From NCBI GenBank assembly GCA_001789395.1, contig MFZK01000005.1, forward strand, positions 1 to 35,995: DNA of 35,995 nt, read 5' to 3'. Below the pieces are notes generated by a model. That model was given only the letters and a program-made list of their open reading frames with translations, was not told where the DNA came from and did no database searches. The first letter of the stretch is position 1, and each line of letters starts with the position of its first letter. The stretch is from Candidatus Roizmanbacteria bacterium RIFCSPHIGHO2_02_FULL_37_13b. GTDB lineage: Bacteria > Patescibacteriota > Microgenomatia > UBA1406 > HO2-37-13b. Shown here one piece after another: positions 17,893 to 25,716 of the stretch. Both the position numbers and the translations under genes were made by a program.

Positions 17893-19698
17893 TTATTTTT
17901 TGATCCATTCTTTGATAGTTTTAAGAGGTTGAGCATTGACTACATATTCTGAAGTTAGCCATCCTCGTCTGGCTACAGATATACCATAAAACATTAAATC
18001 CATTTGCGAGATTTCATGTGCATCGGTGTTTATTGCAAACTTACATCCATAGGATTTCGCTTGATTGACCAGAGTATCAGGCAGATCAAGTCGTTCAGGA
18101 TAAGCATTTATTTCCAAAGCGATGTCTCGTGCCGCACATTCTTTAAAAACGGTCGACCAATCAACATCAATTTCACTTCGTTTCTGAAGCAGTCGACCTG
18201 TCGGATGACCTAAAATTTTTACTTTTGGATAGGTAAGTGCTCTCATTATTCTACTTGTCATCATATCCCGTGCCATTCTAAAAGAAGAATGAATGGAGAC
18301 TATAATCAAATCAACATGACCTAAAGCTCCTTCAGGTAGTGCGATGTTGCCATCAGGAAGAATATCCACCTCACAACTTACAAAATAATCAATTTTATTA
18401 TTTGACTTAGTTAATTCACGATTAATATCATCTTTACGTTTTTTCATGATTGAAATAATTTCAGAGTCATGAACGTTGGTAATTTTTGGGTTGTGATCGG
18501 AAAAGGCAATATATTCATATCCAAGTTTCTTTGCTTTATTTAAGATTTCCGGATACGTATTCACGCCTAAATCATGTGATGGTTGAAGATTGTAGGATGA
18601 ATGAACATGAAATTCACCCTTAATGTCAGATAATTCAACAAGGCGCGGAATTTTATTTTGTTTTGCCAGTTCAATTTCATTCGTTCCTTCTCTAATCTCT
18701 GGTGGGATATATTGAAGACCCAAAAAAGAGTAGAAACTCTCTTCTGAAGTAAATTTATTAATTTTTAATTTTGAATTATCATTTTGAATTTTGCCTTTTG
18801 AATTTTGACTTTTCTTTATTCCATACTCCGATAACGAATAACCCTTTTTTAATGCATATTCTCGTAATTTAATATTATGAGCTTTACTACCGGTGAAATA
18901 TTGAAGCATGGCGCCATAACTTTCTGAATTGGCAATTCGAATATCTACGCGTCGACCATTGCCGACTTTAATCGATGCTTTTTCTTCTCCCTGATTATCA
19001 GTACTAACTTTTCCGGGGAAATTTACAAACCTATTGATAATTGTTTTTGAATGCAGTTTATCACCAACCACGCTTAGATCAACATCACCAATCGTTGATA
19101 CCATCCTTCGTAAAGATCCCAAAATATCAATCGCTTTTACTCCTTTTTCACCCTGCAGAAATTCCTTAATTTCCAATGCTAATTTGTAGGCAATTGGCAT
19201 AGGCATCCGTTCTAGTTTAAAATTACCGGTTTTATAAAGTTTTATTGATTCGATAATGTCGGCTTGCGACTTGGCACCAAATGACTCAATAAGAGCAATC
19301 CTGCCGGCTTTTGCCTCATTTAATAAATCATCTATAACCGTCTTTTCATCCATCAATTTCAGCTCTTTGACAAGTTTAAAGGCTTTTTTCGGTCCTAATC
19401 CGGGAACTTTCATTAGTAAAAAAACCGTTGGTGGTATTTGATTAATCGTTTTTATTAAATACGAAATATTTCCTTTTTTAAAATATTCATCAAGATGTTG
19501 AGTGATCGTTGGTCCTATACCTGAAATTGAAGACAATTGTCCGGACTCCCAAATATCTTTGATTTCACGGTTCATCTGTTCAACAGTATCCGCGGCTTTT
19601 TCATAGGCGATAATTCGGAAGTGATTAACATTTTGCAATAAATACACTACCGCAACCGATCTCAAAAGTTGAGAGATTTCCTGATTGGTAGTTTTCAT
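17893..19698 (-). CDS. polX: DNA polymerase X with C-terminal PHP domain
   Basis: A 601-residue repair polymerase. The N-terminal 8-kDa/HhH part contains ISGIGPTI and VPGLGPKKAF. The nucleotidyltransferase core has GSLRRMVSTIGDVDLSV with Asp205 and Asp207, and RRVDIRI with Asp252. The C-terminal PHP domain (about 360-601) contains GEFHVHSSYN, FSDHNP, SCEVDILPDG, SIHSSF, GHPTGR and NTDAHE, so 3'-5' exonuclease activity is likely. Oddity: residues about 295-315 (KKSQNSKGKIQNDNSKLKINK) are an insertion encoded by a 7-bp-period array in the linker before TSEESFYSFLGL. It is the first gene of the minus-strand block, with its own promoter. Confidence 0.95.
   Translation of the reverse strand: MKTTNQEISQLLRSVAVVYLLQNVNHFRIIAYEKAADTVEQMNREIKDIWESGQLSSISGIGPTITQHLDEYFKKGNISYLIKTINQIPPTVFLLMKVPGLGPKKAFKLVKELKLMDEKTVIDDLLNEAKAGRIALIESFGAKSQADIIESIKLYKTGNFKLERMPMPIAYKLALEIKEFLQGEKGVKAIDILGSLRRMVSTIGDVDLSVVGDKLHSKTIINRFVNFPGKVSTDNQGEEKASIKVGNGRRVDIRIANSESYGAMLQYFTGSKAHNIKLREYALKKGYSLSEYGIKKSQNSKGKIQNDNSKLKINKFTSEESFYSFLGLQYIPPEIREGTNEIELAKQNKIPRLVELSDIKGEFHVHSSYNLQPSHDLGVNTYPEILNKAKKLGYEYIAFSDHNPKITNVHDSEIISIMKKRKDDINRELTKSNNKIDYFVSCEVDILPDGNIALPEGALGHVDLIIVSIHSSFRMARDMMTSRIMRALTYPKVKILGHPTGRLLQKRSEIDVDWSTVFKECAARDIALEINAYPERLDLPDTLVNQAKSYGCKFAINTDAHEISQMDLMFYGISVARRGWLTSEYVVNAQPLKTIKEWIKK
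18761..18815. repeat. 7-bp-period repeat array inside polX
   Basis: Units of the ATTTTGA / CTTTTGA type at 7-base spacing with one 6-base irregularity at 18775-18780. In frame they encode a polar insert in the linker between the polymerase core and the PHP domain. The unit resembles the gatB arrays at 11185-11232 and 11906-11940. Confidence 0.8.
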
Positions 19699-19708
19699 AA
19701 CTTTTAAA

Positions 19709-19714
19709 ATTATA
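19709..19714 (-). promoter_or_regulatory. polX -10 box
   Basis: TATAAT on the minus strand ends 10 bases before the polX ATG. The -35 region is weak (TTGGAT with an 18-base spacer). Transcription would start only about 4 bases before the ATG, so the polX message would be nearly leaderless. It faces the divergent tRNA-Asp promoter. Confidence 0.45.
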
Positions 19715-19721
19715 CTGCAAG

Positions 19722-19750
19722 TTTACAATTCTATCCAAATCTGCTATATT
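19722..19750 (+). promoter_or_regulatory. tRNA-Asp promoter
   Basis: The -35 box TTTACA (19722-19727), an exact 17-base spacer and the -10 box TATATT (19745-19750) place the start near 19757, 4 bases before the tRNA. Confidence 0.7.
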
Positions 19751-19760
19751 AGTCTCGTAT

Positions 19761-19835
19761 GGGGTCATAGCTCAGTCCGGTTAGAGCGTCCGCCTGTCAC
19801 GCGGAAGGTCGGGGGTTCGAGTCCCCTTGGCCCCG
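19761..19835 (+). tRNA. tRNA-Asp(GTC)
   Basis: A full cloverleaf. The acceptor GGGGTCA pairs with TGGCCCC, and the D-arm is AGCTCAGTCCGGTTAGAGC. The anticodon loop contains TGTCAC with GTC, and the T-arm is GGGGTTCGAGTCCCC. The discriminator is G and no CCA is encoded. Confidence 0.96.
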
Positions 19836-19840
19836 CATTA

Positions 19841-19946
19841 GAGTCACTTAATGAACGTAGTGAATTTAGCGACTCTTATGCCCTTCCGAAGTGAATTTTC
19901 GTCTGCGTGGATGTAAACCACGAGACGAATATGAACGAAGGAGGGC
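19841..19946 (+). other. Structured non-coding stretch downstream of tRNA-Asp
   Basis: Two successive foldbacks. The first (19841-19875) closes with GAGTC/GACTC. The second (19880-19946) closes with GCCC/GGGC. It contains a strong inner stem, TTCGTCT plus CGTGG (19898-19910) against CCACG plus AGACGAA (19918-19929), about 12 pairs with one bulged G around a 7-base loop. No U-run follows. It could be a structured RNA, a decayed palindromic repeat, or a tRNA trailer. The rest of the gap to the LysM gene (19947-20123) shows only AT-rich sequence and a possible TATAAT at 19968-19973 without a good -35. Confidence 0.45.
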
Positions 19947-20123
19947 AGTTTTCCTGACTTCTTGCCCTATAATAAACCCCTTTGATACAGTTTAAAATAG
20001 ATTGACTCCATTGATTTCTGCTTTTTAATCTGTTTATAATTTTGTGATTTTTAAAAACGACGTTTCTCAATGATTGCTTATAGTTATTTCTCTATTATTT
20101 TCATGAAGGGAGGTGAATAAAAA

Positions 20124-20723
20124 ATGTCAAAGTCTGACGAATCTTATGTAAACATATTAATGGATAAATTTAAGGGAAATTACCAATCGGTTATTTTAGG
20201 GATTTTAGTAATAATTGTCGGATTTGCCGTTCTTTTTAAAACCAGCAAAAATGGCATGCTAAATAAAGTATTAACAACGAAAGACCAAGCCGCAGCCGCA
20301 ACACAACAACAAAGTAATTTAGCACCCGGAGGAAAATATACAGTCAAAAAAGGCGAAACTCTTTGGGCCATTTGTGAAAAATATTACGGATCCGGATATG
20401 CATGGACTGATGTGACTACAACCAATAAATTGAAGAATGCTAATTTGATTGAAGTTGGCCAAGTATTGACTATGCCAGAGTTGAAAAATATTATCAAACC
20501 AGCGGAACTAACGACGCAACCCGCTAAAAAACAGGTTGTTAAGGAACTGAAGCCAATAACAATTAAGGAGACAAACTACAAAGTGATTAAAGGCGACAAT
20601 CTGTGGAAAATCTCTGTTGGTGCTTATGGTGACGGATATCAATGGGTTACAATTGCCCGGACCAATGGTCTTAAAAATCCAAATCTTATCTACCCGGGTA
20701 ATTTGCTGAAGTTACCAAGATAA
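20124..20723 (+). CDS. Membrane-anchored protein with two LysM domains
   Basis: A 199-residue protein with a short cytoplasmic N-terminus, one membrane helix (about 22-38) and an Ala/Gln-rich linker. LysM domain 1 lies at about 71-117 (YTVKKGETLWAICEKYYGSG..LIEVGQVLTMP) and LysM domain 2 at about 151-198 (YKVIKGDNLWKISVGAYGDG..LIYPGNLLKLP). LysM domains bind GlcNAc-containing glycans, mostly peptidoglycan, so this is probably a cell-wall-binding protein held at the outer face of the membrane. There is no catalytic domain. The start is fixed by a near-perfect Shine-Dalgarno AAGGGAGGTGA (20106-20116). It stands between tRNA genes with no obvious operon partner. Confidence 0.9.
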   Translation: MSKSDESYVNILMDKFKGNYQSVILGILVIIVGFAVLFKTSKNGMLNKVLTTKDQAAAATQQQSNLAPGGKYTVKKGETLWAICEKYYGSGYAWTDVTTTNKLKNANLIEVGQVLTMPELKNIIKPAELTTQPAKKQVVKELKPITIKETNYKVIKGDNLWKISVGAYGDGYQWVTIARTNGLKNPNLIYPGNLLKLPR

Positions 20724-20782
20724 GAAACGATTTTCACCATTGTTGATCCAGCAGTGTATACTATTTATTTGGTAGTTGTACT

Positions 20783-20853
20783 GCGGGATTAGTACAGTGG
20801 TAGTATGCCACCTTCCCAAGGTGGAGACGCGAGTTCGATTCTCGTATCCCGCT
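20783..20853 (+). tRNA. tRNA-Gly(CCC)
   Basis: A cloverleaf with acceptor GCGGGAT/ATCCCGC, anticodon stem CCACC/GGTGG and loop TTCCCAA (anticodon CCC), and T-arm with GTTCGATTC. The discriminator is T and CCA is not encoded. A TATACT box at 20757-20762 may be its -10 element. The last 22 bases from the T-loop on, including two bases past the discriminator, are duplicated downstream. Confidence 0.94.
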
Positions 20854-20939
20854 CAAGCGTTTGTATTACTGATGAGCAGATGAAGATGAGAGCCGAAGGT
20901 CCTTCGTTTACGAAGGATTCGATTCTCGTATCCCGCTCA
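20834..20939 (+). repeat. Direct repeat of the tRNA-Gly 3' end
   Basis: The 22-base segment from TTCGATTCTC to CCCGCTCA occurs at 20834-20855 (in tRNA-Gly) and again, identical, at 20918-20939. The second copy has no acceptor 5' strand or D-arm, so it is not a tRNA. Just before it a small hairpin CCTTCG/CGAAGG is found (about 20900-20915). The layout resembles the paired att sites left when an element integrates into a tRNA 3' end, but only 62 bases lie between the copies. Confidence 0.75.
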
Positions 20940-20966
20940 GCGTCTAAATAATTTTTCATGACACTT

Positions 20967-20975
20967 TGTTATAAT
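20967..20975 (+). promoter_or_regulatory. Extended -10 promoter of tRNA-Thr
   Basis: TGTTATAAT, a perfect -10 box with the TGn extension, ends 12 bases before the tRNA 5' end. Extended -10 promoters need no strong -35, and none is seen. Confidence 0.6.
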
Positions 20976-20987
20976 ATTCTATATTCT

Positions 20988-21060
20988 GCCGATGTAGCTT
21001 TAATGGCAGAGCAATCCCTTCGTAAGGGAGAGGTTGGAGGTTCGACTCCTCTCATCGGCT
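20988..21060 (+). tRNA. tRNA-Thr(CGT)
   Basis: Acceptor GCCGATG pairs with CATCGGC. The anticodon loop TTCGTAA contains CGT and is closed by CCC/GGG, and the T-arm is GGAGGTTCGACTCC. The discriminator is T and CCA is not encoded. An ORF reading through it in frame with the next gene is an artefact. Confidence 0.94.
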
Positions 21061-21068
21061 CAGGTGTT

Positions 21069-21773
21069 ATGAAACGACAAAATTTAAATAACGGTCAAAA
21101 TAATAACTCGAAGTTAGCCTTATACCTATTTTTACTCTTCGCTCTTATTATTTTTATGGTGACAATTGGACTTAGATTAATTATTAATACATCAATTTTT
21201 GTAGCTAATTTAAATAATAAAAGTTCAAATGAAAAAACTAAGGATTTAGATAATAATTACCTTGAAGCTCCAGAGATCGTCGATATTCCAGAGGCGACAA
21301 ATAGCGCAGAAATTACCATTTCTGGCGTTGCTCAACCTAAGCTTACGGTCTATATCTATGTCAATGATGAACAACAAAAAGAGTTAATTTCTGATGACGA
21401 TGGTTTTCAGACATCAATAAGACTTACTGAAGGTGATAATCAAGTTTATGCCGAGATTGAAGATAAAGAGAATAAATTAATAAAAAAATCAAGAATATAC
21501 CAAGTAACTTACAAAAATAGCAAACCCACGCTTACCATAGATTCACCAAAAGACAATGATAAAGTAAGCAGTGAAAATATTAAAGTAAACGGTCAAACTG
21601 ATGTAACCAGTCAACTCAAGATAAATGGTCAACCGGTAGTAATCGATACAAATGGAAAATTCAGTTTTGATGTCAGACTGAAAGATGGTGAAAATACGAT
21701 TTTAATAGAAAGCCGTGATGAAGCTAGCAATTTAGAAAGTAAGACTCTTAAAGTAATCTACGAGAAAGATTAA
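21069..21773 (+). CDS. Membrane-anchored protein with Ig-like/glucodextranase B-like domains
   Basis: A 234-residue protein with a polar Asn-rich N-terminus, one membrane helix (about 16-40) and an extracellular part with two beta-sandwich-like repeats. The repeats share the pattern I-x-V-x-G, then K/LKV or QLKING, and end in GEN/GDN-x-I/VxxE. Examples are EITISGVAQPKLTVYIYVND..EGDNQVYAEIED and NIKVNGQTDVTSQLKINGQ..DGENTILIESRD. This resembles glucodextranase domain B-type Ig-like modules in surface proteins; the function is unknown. I start at ATG 21069 behind an AGGTG site. The longer frame from 20958 runs through tRNA-Thr and is not real. Its 3' end overlaps the convergent membrane-protein gene by 26 bases. 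Confidence 0.8.
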   Translation: MKRQNLNNGQNNNSKLALYLFLLFALIIFMVTIGLRLIINTSIFVANLNNKSSNEKTKDLDNNYLEAPEIVDIPEATNSAEITISGVAQPKLTVYIYVNDEQQKELISDDDGFQTSIRLTEGDNQVYAEIEDKENKLIKKSRIYQVTYKNSKPTLTIDSPKDNDKVSSENIKVNGQTDVTSQLKINGQPVVIDTNGKFSFDVRLKDGENTILIESRDEASNLESKTLKVIYEKD

Positions 21774-22908
21774 CTCGCGATTGATAAAGAAGAAAGAATA
21801 AAATTAAGATAAAAGAATTGAGAAATACATTATCAAATAATGATGCGACTAATATCAAGATCATTAATGTCTGAGATACATTGTCACCTCTTTTAAATAG
21901 ATCCAATAACCATTTAAGAAAGATCAAAAATCCTGCCATTCCAGTTGAGGCTAATATAATTATGTAGCTTGAAGCAAATCCAAAGGTTGCATGACTGGGT
22001 ATAATAGATTTTTCTTGATTTTTAACGTATCCTATACGATTGTAACCTACCCCTATAATTGGAGATTTAGAAAACACTTGTAATCCCGATCTAATGTCTT
22101 CAACTCTTGATGATATGGTAAAAAGCCGTTCTAATTTAACACCTTCACCAAATGGTCTTGGCAAAAGCCAAATCAATCCAAAGAATATGATCATCGAAAT
22201 AATTAGGTAACTTGTTTTTAATTTGTTTCTAAAATAATAAAGACATGCGATTATTGAGCTGAGATATGTAATTCGAGAATATGTCAACATCATTAATGCA
22301 AAAACTCCGACAAATCCAAATATTAATAATTTTTTCTTGAGGGATTTTGGCGTTTTAATGGCTAGACTTATTAGAATTAAAATTACCATAGAAAATATAA
22401 GTCCAGAAATCGTAGTATCAAAGAATGTGGCAAAGACGCGCGATTGATGTGGATCCCATCCCAAATAATATAGATTTCGTAAGTTTGAATAAACAAAATA
22501 TTGTATTAATCCAAAAAAAATGATTAAGCTTGTAAATATGTAAAAACCTTGCTTAAGTATATGTTCTGACTGTTTTTCATGACGACGCCAGTAAGATAGA
22601 GAGATAAAAAATAACAGATACATCACTAGTCTAGACAGATACAAAAGTCCAACGCTATTTTGTAAAAGGCTGAAATTCCAAAAACTAATGATTAGTGAAA
22701 TCGAAAAAATGGCAATCAACAGAAGTATTAGCTTTTCTTTAATTATGAATAAATATAACCTTTGTCGATATCTTAAAAAAGCAAATAATATAAAAGAAAA
22801 AATGATCACGTCGTGAAGATTGATATTAATTACTTGGTTAAGGAAAGAAATTCGAGCCAATTGTCCAAATGAAAGAGCAATAAATAGTAAATATATTAAC
22901 CAGTTCAT
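21748..22908 (-). CDS. O-antigen ligase/polymerase-like membrane protein
   Basis: A 386-residue protein with about ten membrane helices. The Wzy_C/O-antigen-ligase pattern is visible: a large loop near residues 250-320 containing FSKSPIIGVGYNRIGYV and then SHATFGFASSYIIILASTGMAGFLIF, where the family usually has HN before the next helix. Such proteins polymerise or ligate lipid-linked glycans at the outer membrane face. It ends the glycan cluster and overlaps the upstream glycosyltransferase by ATGA (4 bases). Its stop lies 26 bases inside the convergent upstream gene, so no terminator fits between them. Polymerase versus ligase cannot be told apart here. Confidence 0.8.
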   Translation of the reverse strand: MNWLIYLLFIALSFGQLARISFLNQVININLHDVIIFSFILFAFLRYRQRLYLFIIKEKLILLLIAIFSISLIISFWNFSLLQNSVGLLYLSRLVMYLLFFISLSYWRRHEKQSEHILKQGFYIFTSLIIFFGLIQYFVYSNLRNLYYLGWDPHQSRVFATFFDTTISGLIFSMVILILISLAIKTPKSLKKKLLIFGFVGVFALMMLTYSRITYLSSIIACLYYFRNKLKTSYLIISMIIFFGLIWLLPRPFGEGVKLERLFTISSRVEDIRSGLQVFSKSPIIGVGYNRIGYVKNQEKSIIPSHATFGFASSYIIILASTGMAGFLIFLKWLLDLFKRGDNVSQTLMILILVASLFDNVFLNSFILILFFLLYQSRVNLSRRLL

Positions 22909-23717
22909 TTTGAATGATGCATCATATAAAGCTTAGATTGAACAAGAAATGAATGAAAGCTCATGAAAAATGCATAGACAAAACCGGCAGCACCCTCTAA
23001 AAATCCAAAACGCAACAGATAGTTATACCAAAATTTGAAGAATGGAAAAAATATGATCTTGAGCGCATTTCCTTGTTGACCTGTCTTAAATAATTCTTCG
23101 GCGCGACTACTGCTGTACTTATTAATTTGTTCCAGAAAAATTGCCACTGTAGGGTGCGGACGATGAATCAAATAAGAATCTAAAAATCCTGTTTTTTTTT
23201 CGGTTTGAAATGATTCATGGATCGCACCTATCCATTTACCGGATCCTTTTTTATACAAACGTATAAAACCTGTGTGAGCGGCCTTATAGACTTCTCCAAA
23301 CCGTAGCTCTCTCCCCCACCATATATCACGTCGTTTAATGTAATATATCTCGGTTTTTCCTTCTTCATCGTATACACCTATGTCATCCCGAGCTTGTCGA
23401 GGGATCTCGTCAAATGTTTTATATGTTTTCACGATCTCCTGAATCTCCTCTTTTAGCGCATTTGTGATCACCTCATCCGCATCAATATGAAGTATCCAAT
23501 CCCCTTTGGCTTGTATGTCTGCAAAATTTCGTTGTTTGGAGAAATCGTTGTTTAACGGATGAGCTATCACTCTGACGCCCATTTCTTTTGCGATTTTGAC
23601 CGTGTTATCTGTTGAATCATCATCAATGATCAGAGTTTCATCAGCAAAAGAAACTGATTCAATTGTTTTTTTTATAGATTCGTTTTCGTTTTTAGCTAGA
23701 ATGATTACTGAAAGCAT
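22905..23717 (-). CDS. Family 2 glycosyltransferase with a repeat-derived insert
   Basis: A 270-residue GT-A enzyme of the WaaE/KdtX-like group. N-terminal LSVIILAKNENESIKKTIESV, ETLIIDDDSTDNT, and the metal-binding HIDADE (about 77-82) are typical. The C-terminal part has GFIRLYKKGSGKWIGAIHESF and hydrophobic segments. Residues about 99-120, including FDEIPRQARDDIGVYDEEG, have no counterpart in the family, which passes directly from the helix after DADE to the YYIKRRDIWWGR segment. The insert is encoded by a palindromic repeat (23381-23422) and keeps the frame. The gene lies downstream of the GT4 gene and overlaps the membrane-protein gene by 4 bases. Confidence 0.88.
   Translation of the reverse strand: MLSVIILAKNENESIKKTIESVSFADETLIIDDDSTDNTVKIAKEMGVRVIAHPLNNDFSKQRNFADIQAKGDWILHIDADEVITNALKEEIQEIVKTYKTFDEIPRQARDDIGVYDEEGKTEIYYIKRRDIWWGRELRFGEVYKAAHTGFIRLYKKGSGKWIGAIHESFQTEKKTGFLDSYLIHRPHPTVAIFLEQINKYSSSRAEELFKTGQQGNALKIIFFPFFKFWYNYLLRFGFLEGAAGFVYAFFMSFHSFLVQSKLYMMHHSK
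23381..23422. repeat. Palindromic repeat element inside a glycosyltransferase gene
   Basis: TGTCATCCCGAGCTTGTCGA and the following GGGATCTCGTCAAATG match the element at 31684-31731. ATCTCGTCAAATGTTTTA is identical in both. The core folds as CCCTCGA against TCGGG with one bulge. It is read in frame in the minus-strand gene. Confidence 0.85.
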
Positions 23718-23726
23718 AGTTATATT

Positions 23727-24860
23727 TTACTCCATGTTGTAAATCTGCTCTATTTGTTTAGCAATTTTTCGACTATCAAATTCATCTTTAGCCCTTTTTA
23801 TAGCCATTAGAGAATATTTATATCGACTAAATTCATCATCTATGAACATTTTTACCGCTTGATAAAGATCTTTTTTATCACCTTCTTTGACTAATATTCC
23901 AGCACTTTCCAATACTTCACTGATTGCCCCGCTATCATAAGCAACGATCGGCAAGCCACATGCCATTGCTTCAACTAAAACCATTCCATATTGCTCTTCC
24001 CACGTATTGGTAGTTTTAGAAGGAACAATCAAAATATCATGATCTTGATATAACCTCGGCATATCTTCATATTTGCTTTGAACTATTTTGACCTTCTTTT
24101 CCCATTTATTTACTCCAATTAATCGATTAATTGGAATTTCCATGGGACCTGAGCCGGCAAGTGTCAATGCGATATTTTGATTCTTGACTAATTGTGAAAA
24201 ACAATCAATTAGATCATTTATTCCTTTCTCTTCAACTAATCGACCAACAAAAAGCAGTTTTGTTATAGACTTTTTTGATAGTTTTTTATTTATTTTTGGT
24301 TTGAAACGTTTTATATCAACACCGACTCTAATCACAGTGATTTTGCTTGCATCAACTCCTTCTTGAATAAGCGCATCTTTGGCTCTTTGTGTTGGGCAGA
24401 TAAAATGATCGATATTTGCTCTGATGATATGTTTCATCTTTGTCTTTTTAGTTACGGATTCATTATTAAATGGAATTGTCTCCCAACACGTTGAAACTAT
24501 TTTTTTTATCAATCCCTTTTTCTTCATCTCAATAGCTTGCAGGCCATATCCATAATGAGTCTCGGCGATATGAGCTATATCTATCGGACCATGTTGCCTT
24601 ACCCAATGTTCCAGTCCAAAAAGGAAATGACTGTCAGCAAGCGTCCGATTAAAAATCCATCGCAGTGACTTACCCAACGTCTCACCGCTTATATTTACCA
24701 AGTCATAAGGAGAGAAAAACTTAACCACTGGAAATTTGAATGAATCATGCATTGAAGTATGACTGCCAATACCAATAATATTATGTTTCTTAACAAGGGG
24801 TTCGTAATTTTGGCATTCGAATTTGTTTAAGAATGCACCGCGGAGAAGGAGGATGTTCAT
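23727..24860 (-). CDS. Family 4 glycosyltransferase
   Basis: A 377-residue GT-B retaining glycosyltransferase. The C-terminal Rossmann domain begins near residue 200 with TKLLFVGRLVEEKGINDLI, then LTLAGSGPM. The EX7E motif is Glu289 to Glu297 (EQYGMVLVE), followed by AMACGLPIVAYDSGAISEVL. The N-terminal acceptor domain is complete. It would transfer a sugar from a nucleotide donor to a surface glycan at the inner membrane face. It lies 9 bases upstream of the GT2 gene and 13 bases after the next gene upstream, so this is one transcription unit. Confidence 0.9.
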   Translation of the reverse strand: MNILLLRGAFLNKFECQNYEPLVKKHNIIGIGSHTSMHDSFKFPVVKFFSPYDLVNISGETLGKSLRWIFNRTLADSHFLFGLEHWVRQHGPIDIAHIAETHYGYGLQAIEMKKKGLIKKIVSTCWETIPFNNESVTKKTKMKHIIRANIDHFICPTQRAKDALIQEGVDASKITVIRVGVDIKRFKPKINKKLSKKSITKLLFVGRLVEEKGINDLIDCFSQLVKNQNIALTLAGSGPMEIPINRLIGVNKWEKKVKIVQSKYEDMPRLYQDHDILIVPSKTTNTWEEQYGMVLVEAMACGLPIVAYDSGAISEVLESAGILVKEGDKKDLYQAVKMFIDDEFSRYKYSLMAIKRAKDEFDSRKIAKQIEQIYNME

Positions 24861-24873
24861 AATAAAATATTGA

Positions 24874-25716
24874 TTATTTTCTTAGCTTTAAAATTAATTT
24901 TTCAACTTTTGATATTAATAAGTAGACACAGTTTAATATTAAATTAAAATGCATCCTAAAAAAAATATCTCTCGATTGAAACCATCGCGCTTCATCGTGA
25001 CGACGTGACAAATGTTTGTGACTACCTCCTGAGTAATGTTTAATTCGCGCTTTAGGATAATAGTAGGTTTTATATCCGATTTGTTGAGCTCTTAAACAAA
25101 AATCAACATCTTCTAGATATAACCAGTATGATTCATTAAAACCATTTAGAGAAATAATAATTTCTCGTGAAGCTATAAGAAAACCACCGCTAACACTAAC
25201 AACCTCTATTGAATCGGCTTTTTCTTTTACCCAAAATTTATTCAATCTTTCTTGAAATGGAACTATCTTTTTAAGATTTGTCAATTCTAAAATTGCGCTA
25301 ATAAAGCTTACAGAATTCACTGCTGCTTTTTGAGGTACACCATCTCTTTTATATGATAAATACTTACCACCGACTATTGCTGGCTTAACTTCCAAATAAA
25401 ATTTAACTATAGATCTTAATGAGTCTTTTAGAAAAATTACATCTGGGTTAACAAGTAATATATGTTCGTAAGAACAATACTTCAGCGATTCATTAATTGC
25501 TTTAGCAAAACCTAAATTAATTTCACTCCTTATAACATGAAATTTCTTGTAGTCATAGTATTTTAAATAGTAATTAATATATTTATGAGACTCATCATCT
25601 GAGTTGTTATCCCATATAACCAATTCAAAGTCATTATTTATAGCAAGTTTTAATGATTTAAAAAATTCTTGAAGAAAGTCTTTGCTGTTATAGGTAATTA
25701 TTATTATAGAAATCAT
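24874..25716 (-). CDS. Family 2 glycosyltransferase (rhamnosyltransferase-like)
   Basis: A 280-residue GT-A enzyme: ISIIIITYNSKDFL at the N-terminus, LVIWDNNSDD, NLGFAKAINESLKY, and NPDVIFL as the DXD-like metal site (about residue 93). GGFLIASREIIISLNGFNESYWLYLEDVDFCLR is the usual acceptor-side segment of the rhamnosyltransferase-like group. The sugar cannot be inferred. The upstream GT2 overlaps it by ATGA. Base composition of this and the next gene looks more AT-rich than the atp/dnaE block, a hint of separate acquisition. Confidence 0.88.
   Translation of the reverse strand: MISIIIITYNSKDFLQEFFKSLKLAINNDFELVIWDNNSDDESHKYINYYLKYYDYKKFHVIRSEINLGFAKAINESLKYCSYEHILLVNPDVIFLKDSLRSIVKFYLEVKPAIVGGKYLSYKRDGVPQKAAVNSVSFISAILELTNLKKIVPFQERLNKFWVKEKADSIEVVSVSGGFLIASREIIISLNGFNESYWLYLEDVDFCLRAQQIGYKTYYYPKARIKHYSGGSHKHLSRRHDEARWFQSRDIFFRMHFNLILNCVYLLISKVEKLILKLRK

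Noticed and set aside
19876-20070. A 64-codon minus-strand frame behind tRNA-Asp
   Set aside because: It runs across the structured palindromes and has no protein-like composition; the folding explains the sequence better.
20958-21068. N-terminal extension of the Ig-like protein
   Set aside because: This part of the frame reads through tRNA-Thr; the internal ATG at 21069 has a ribosome binding site and begins a sensible membrane anchor.
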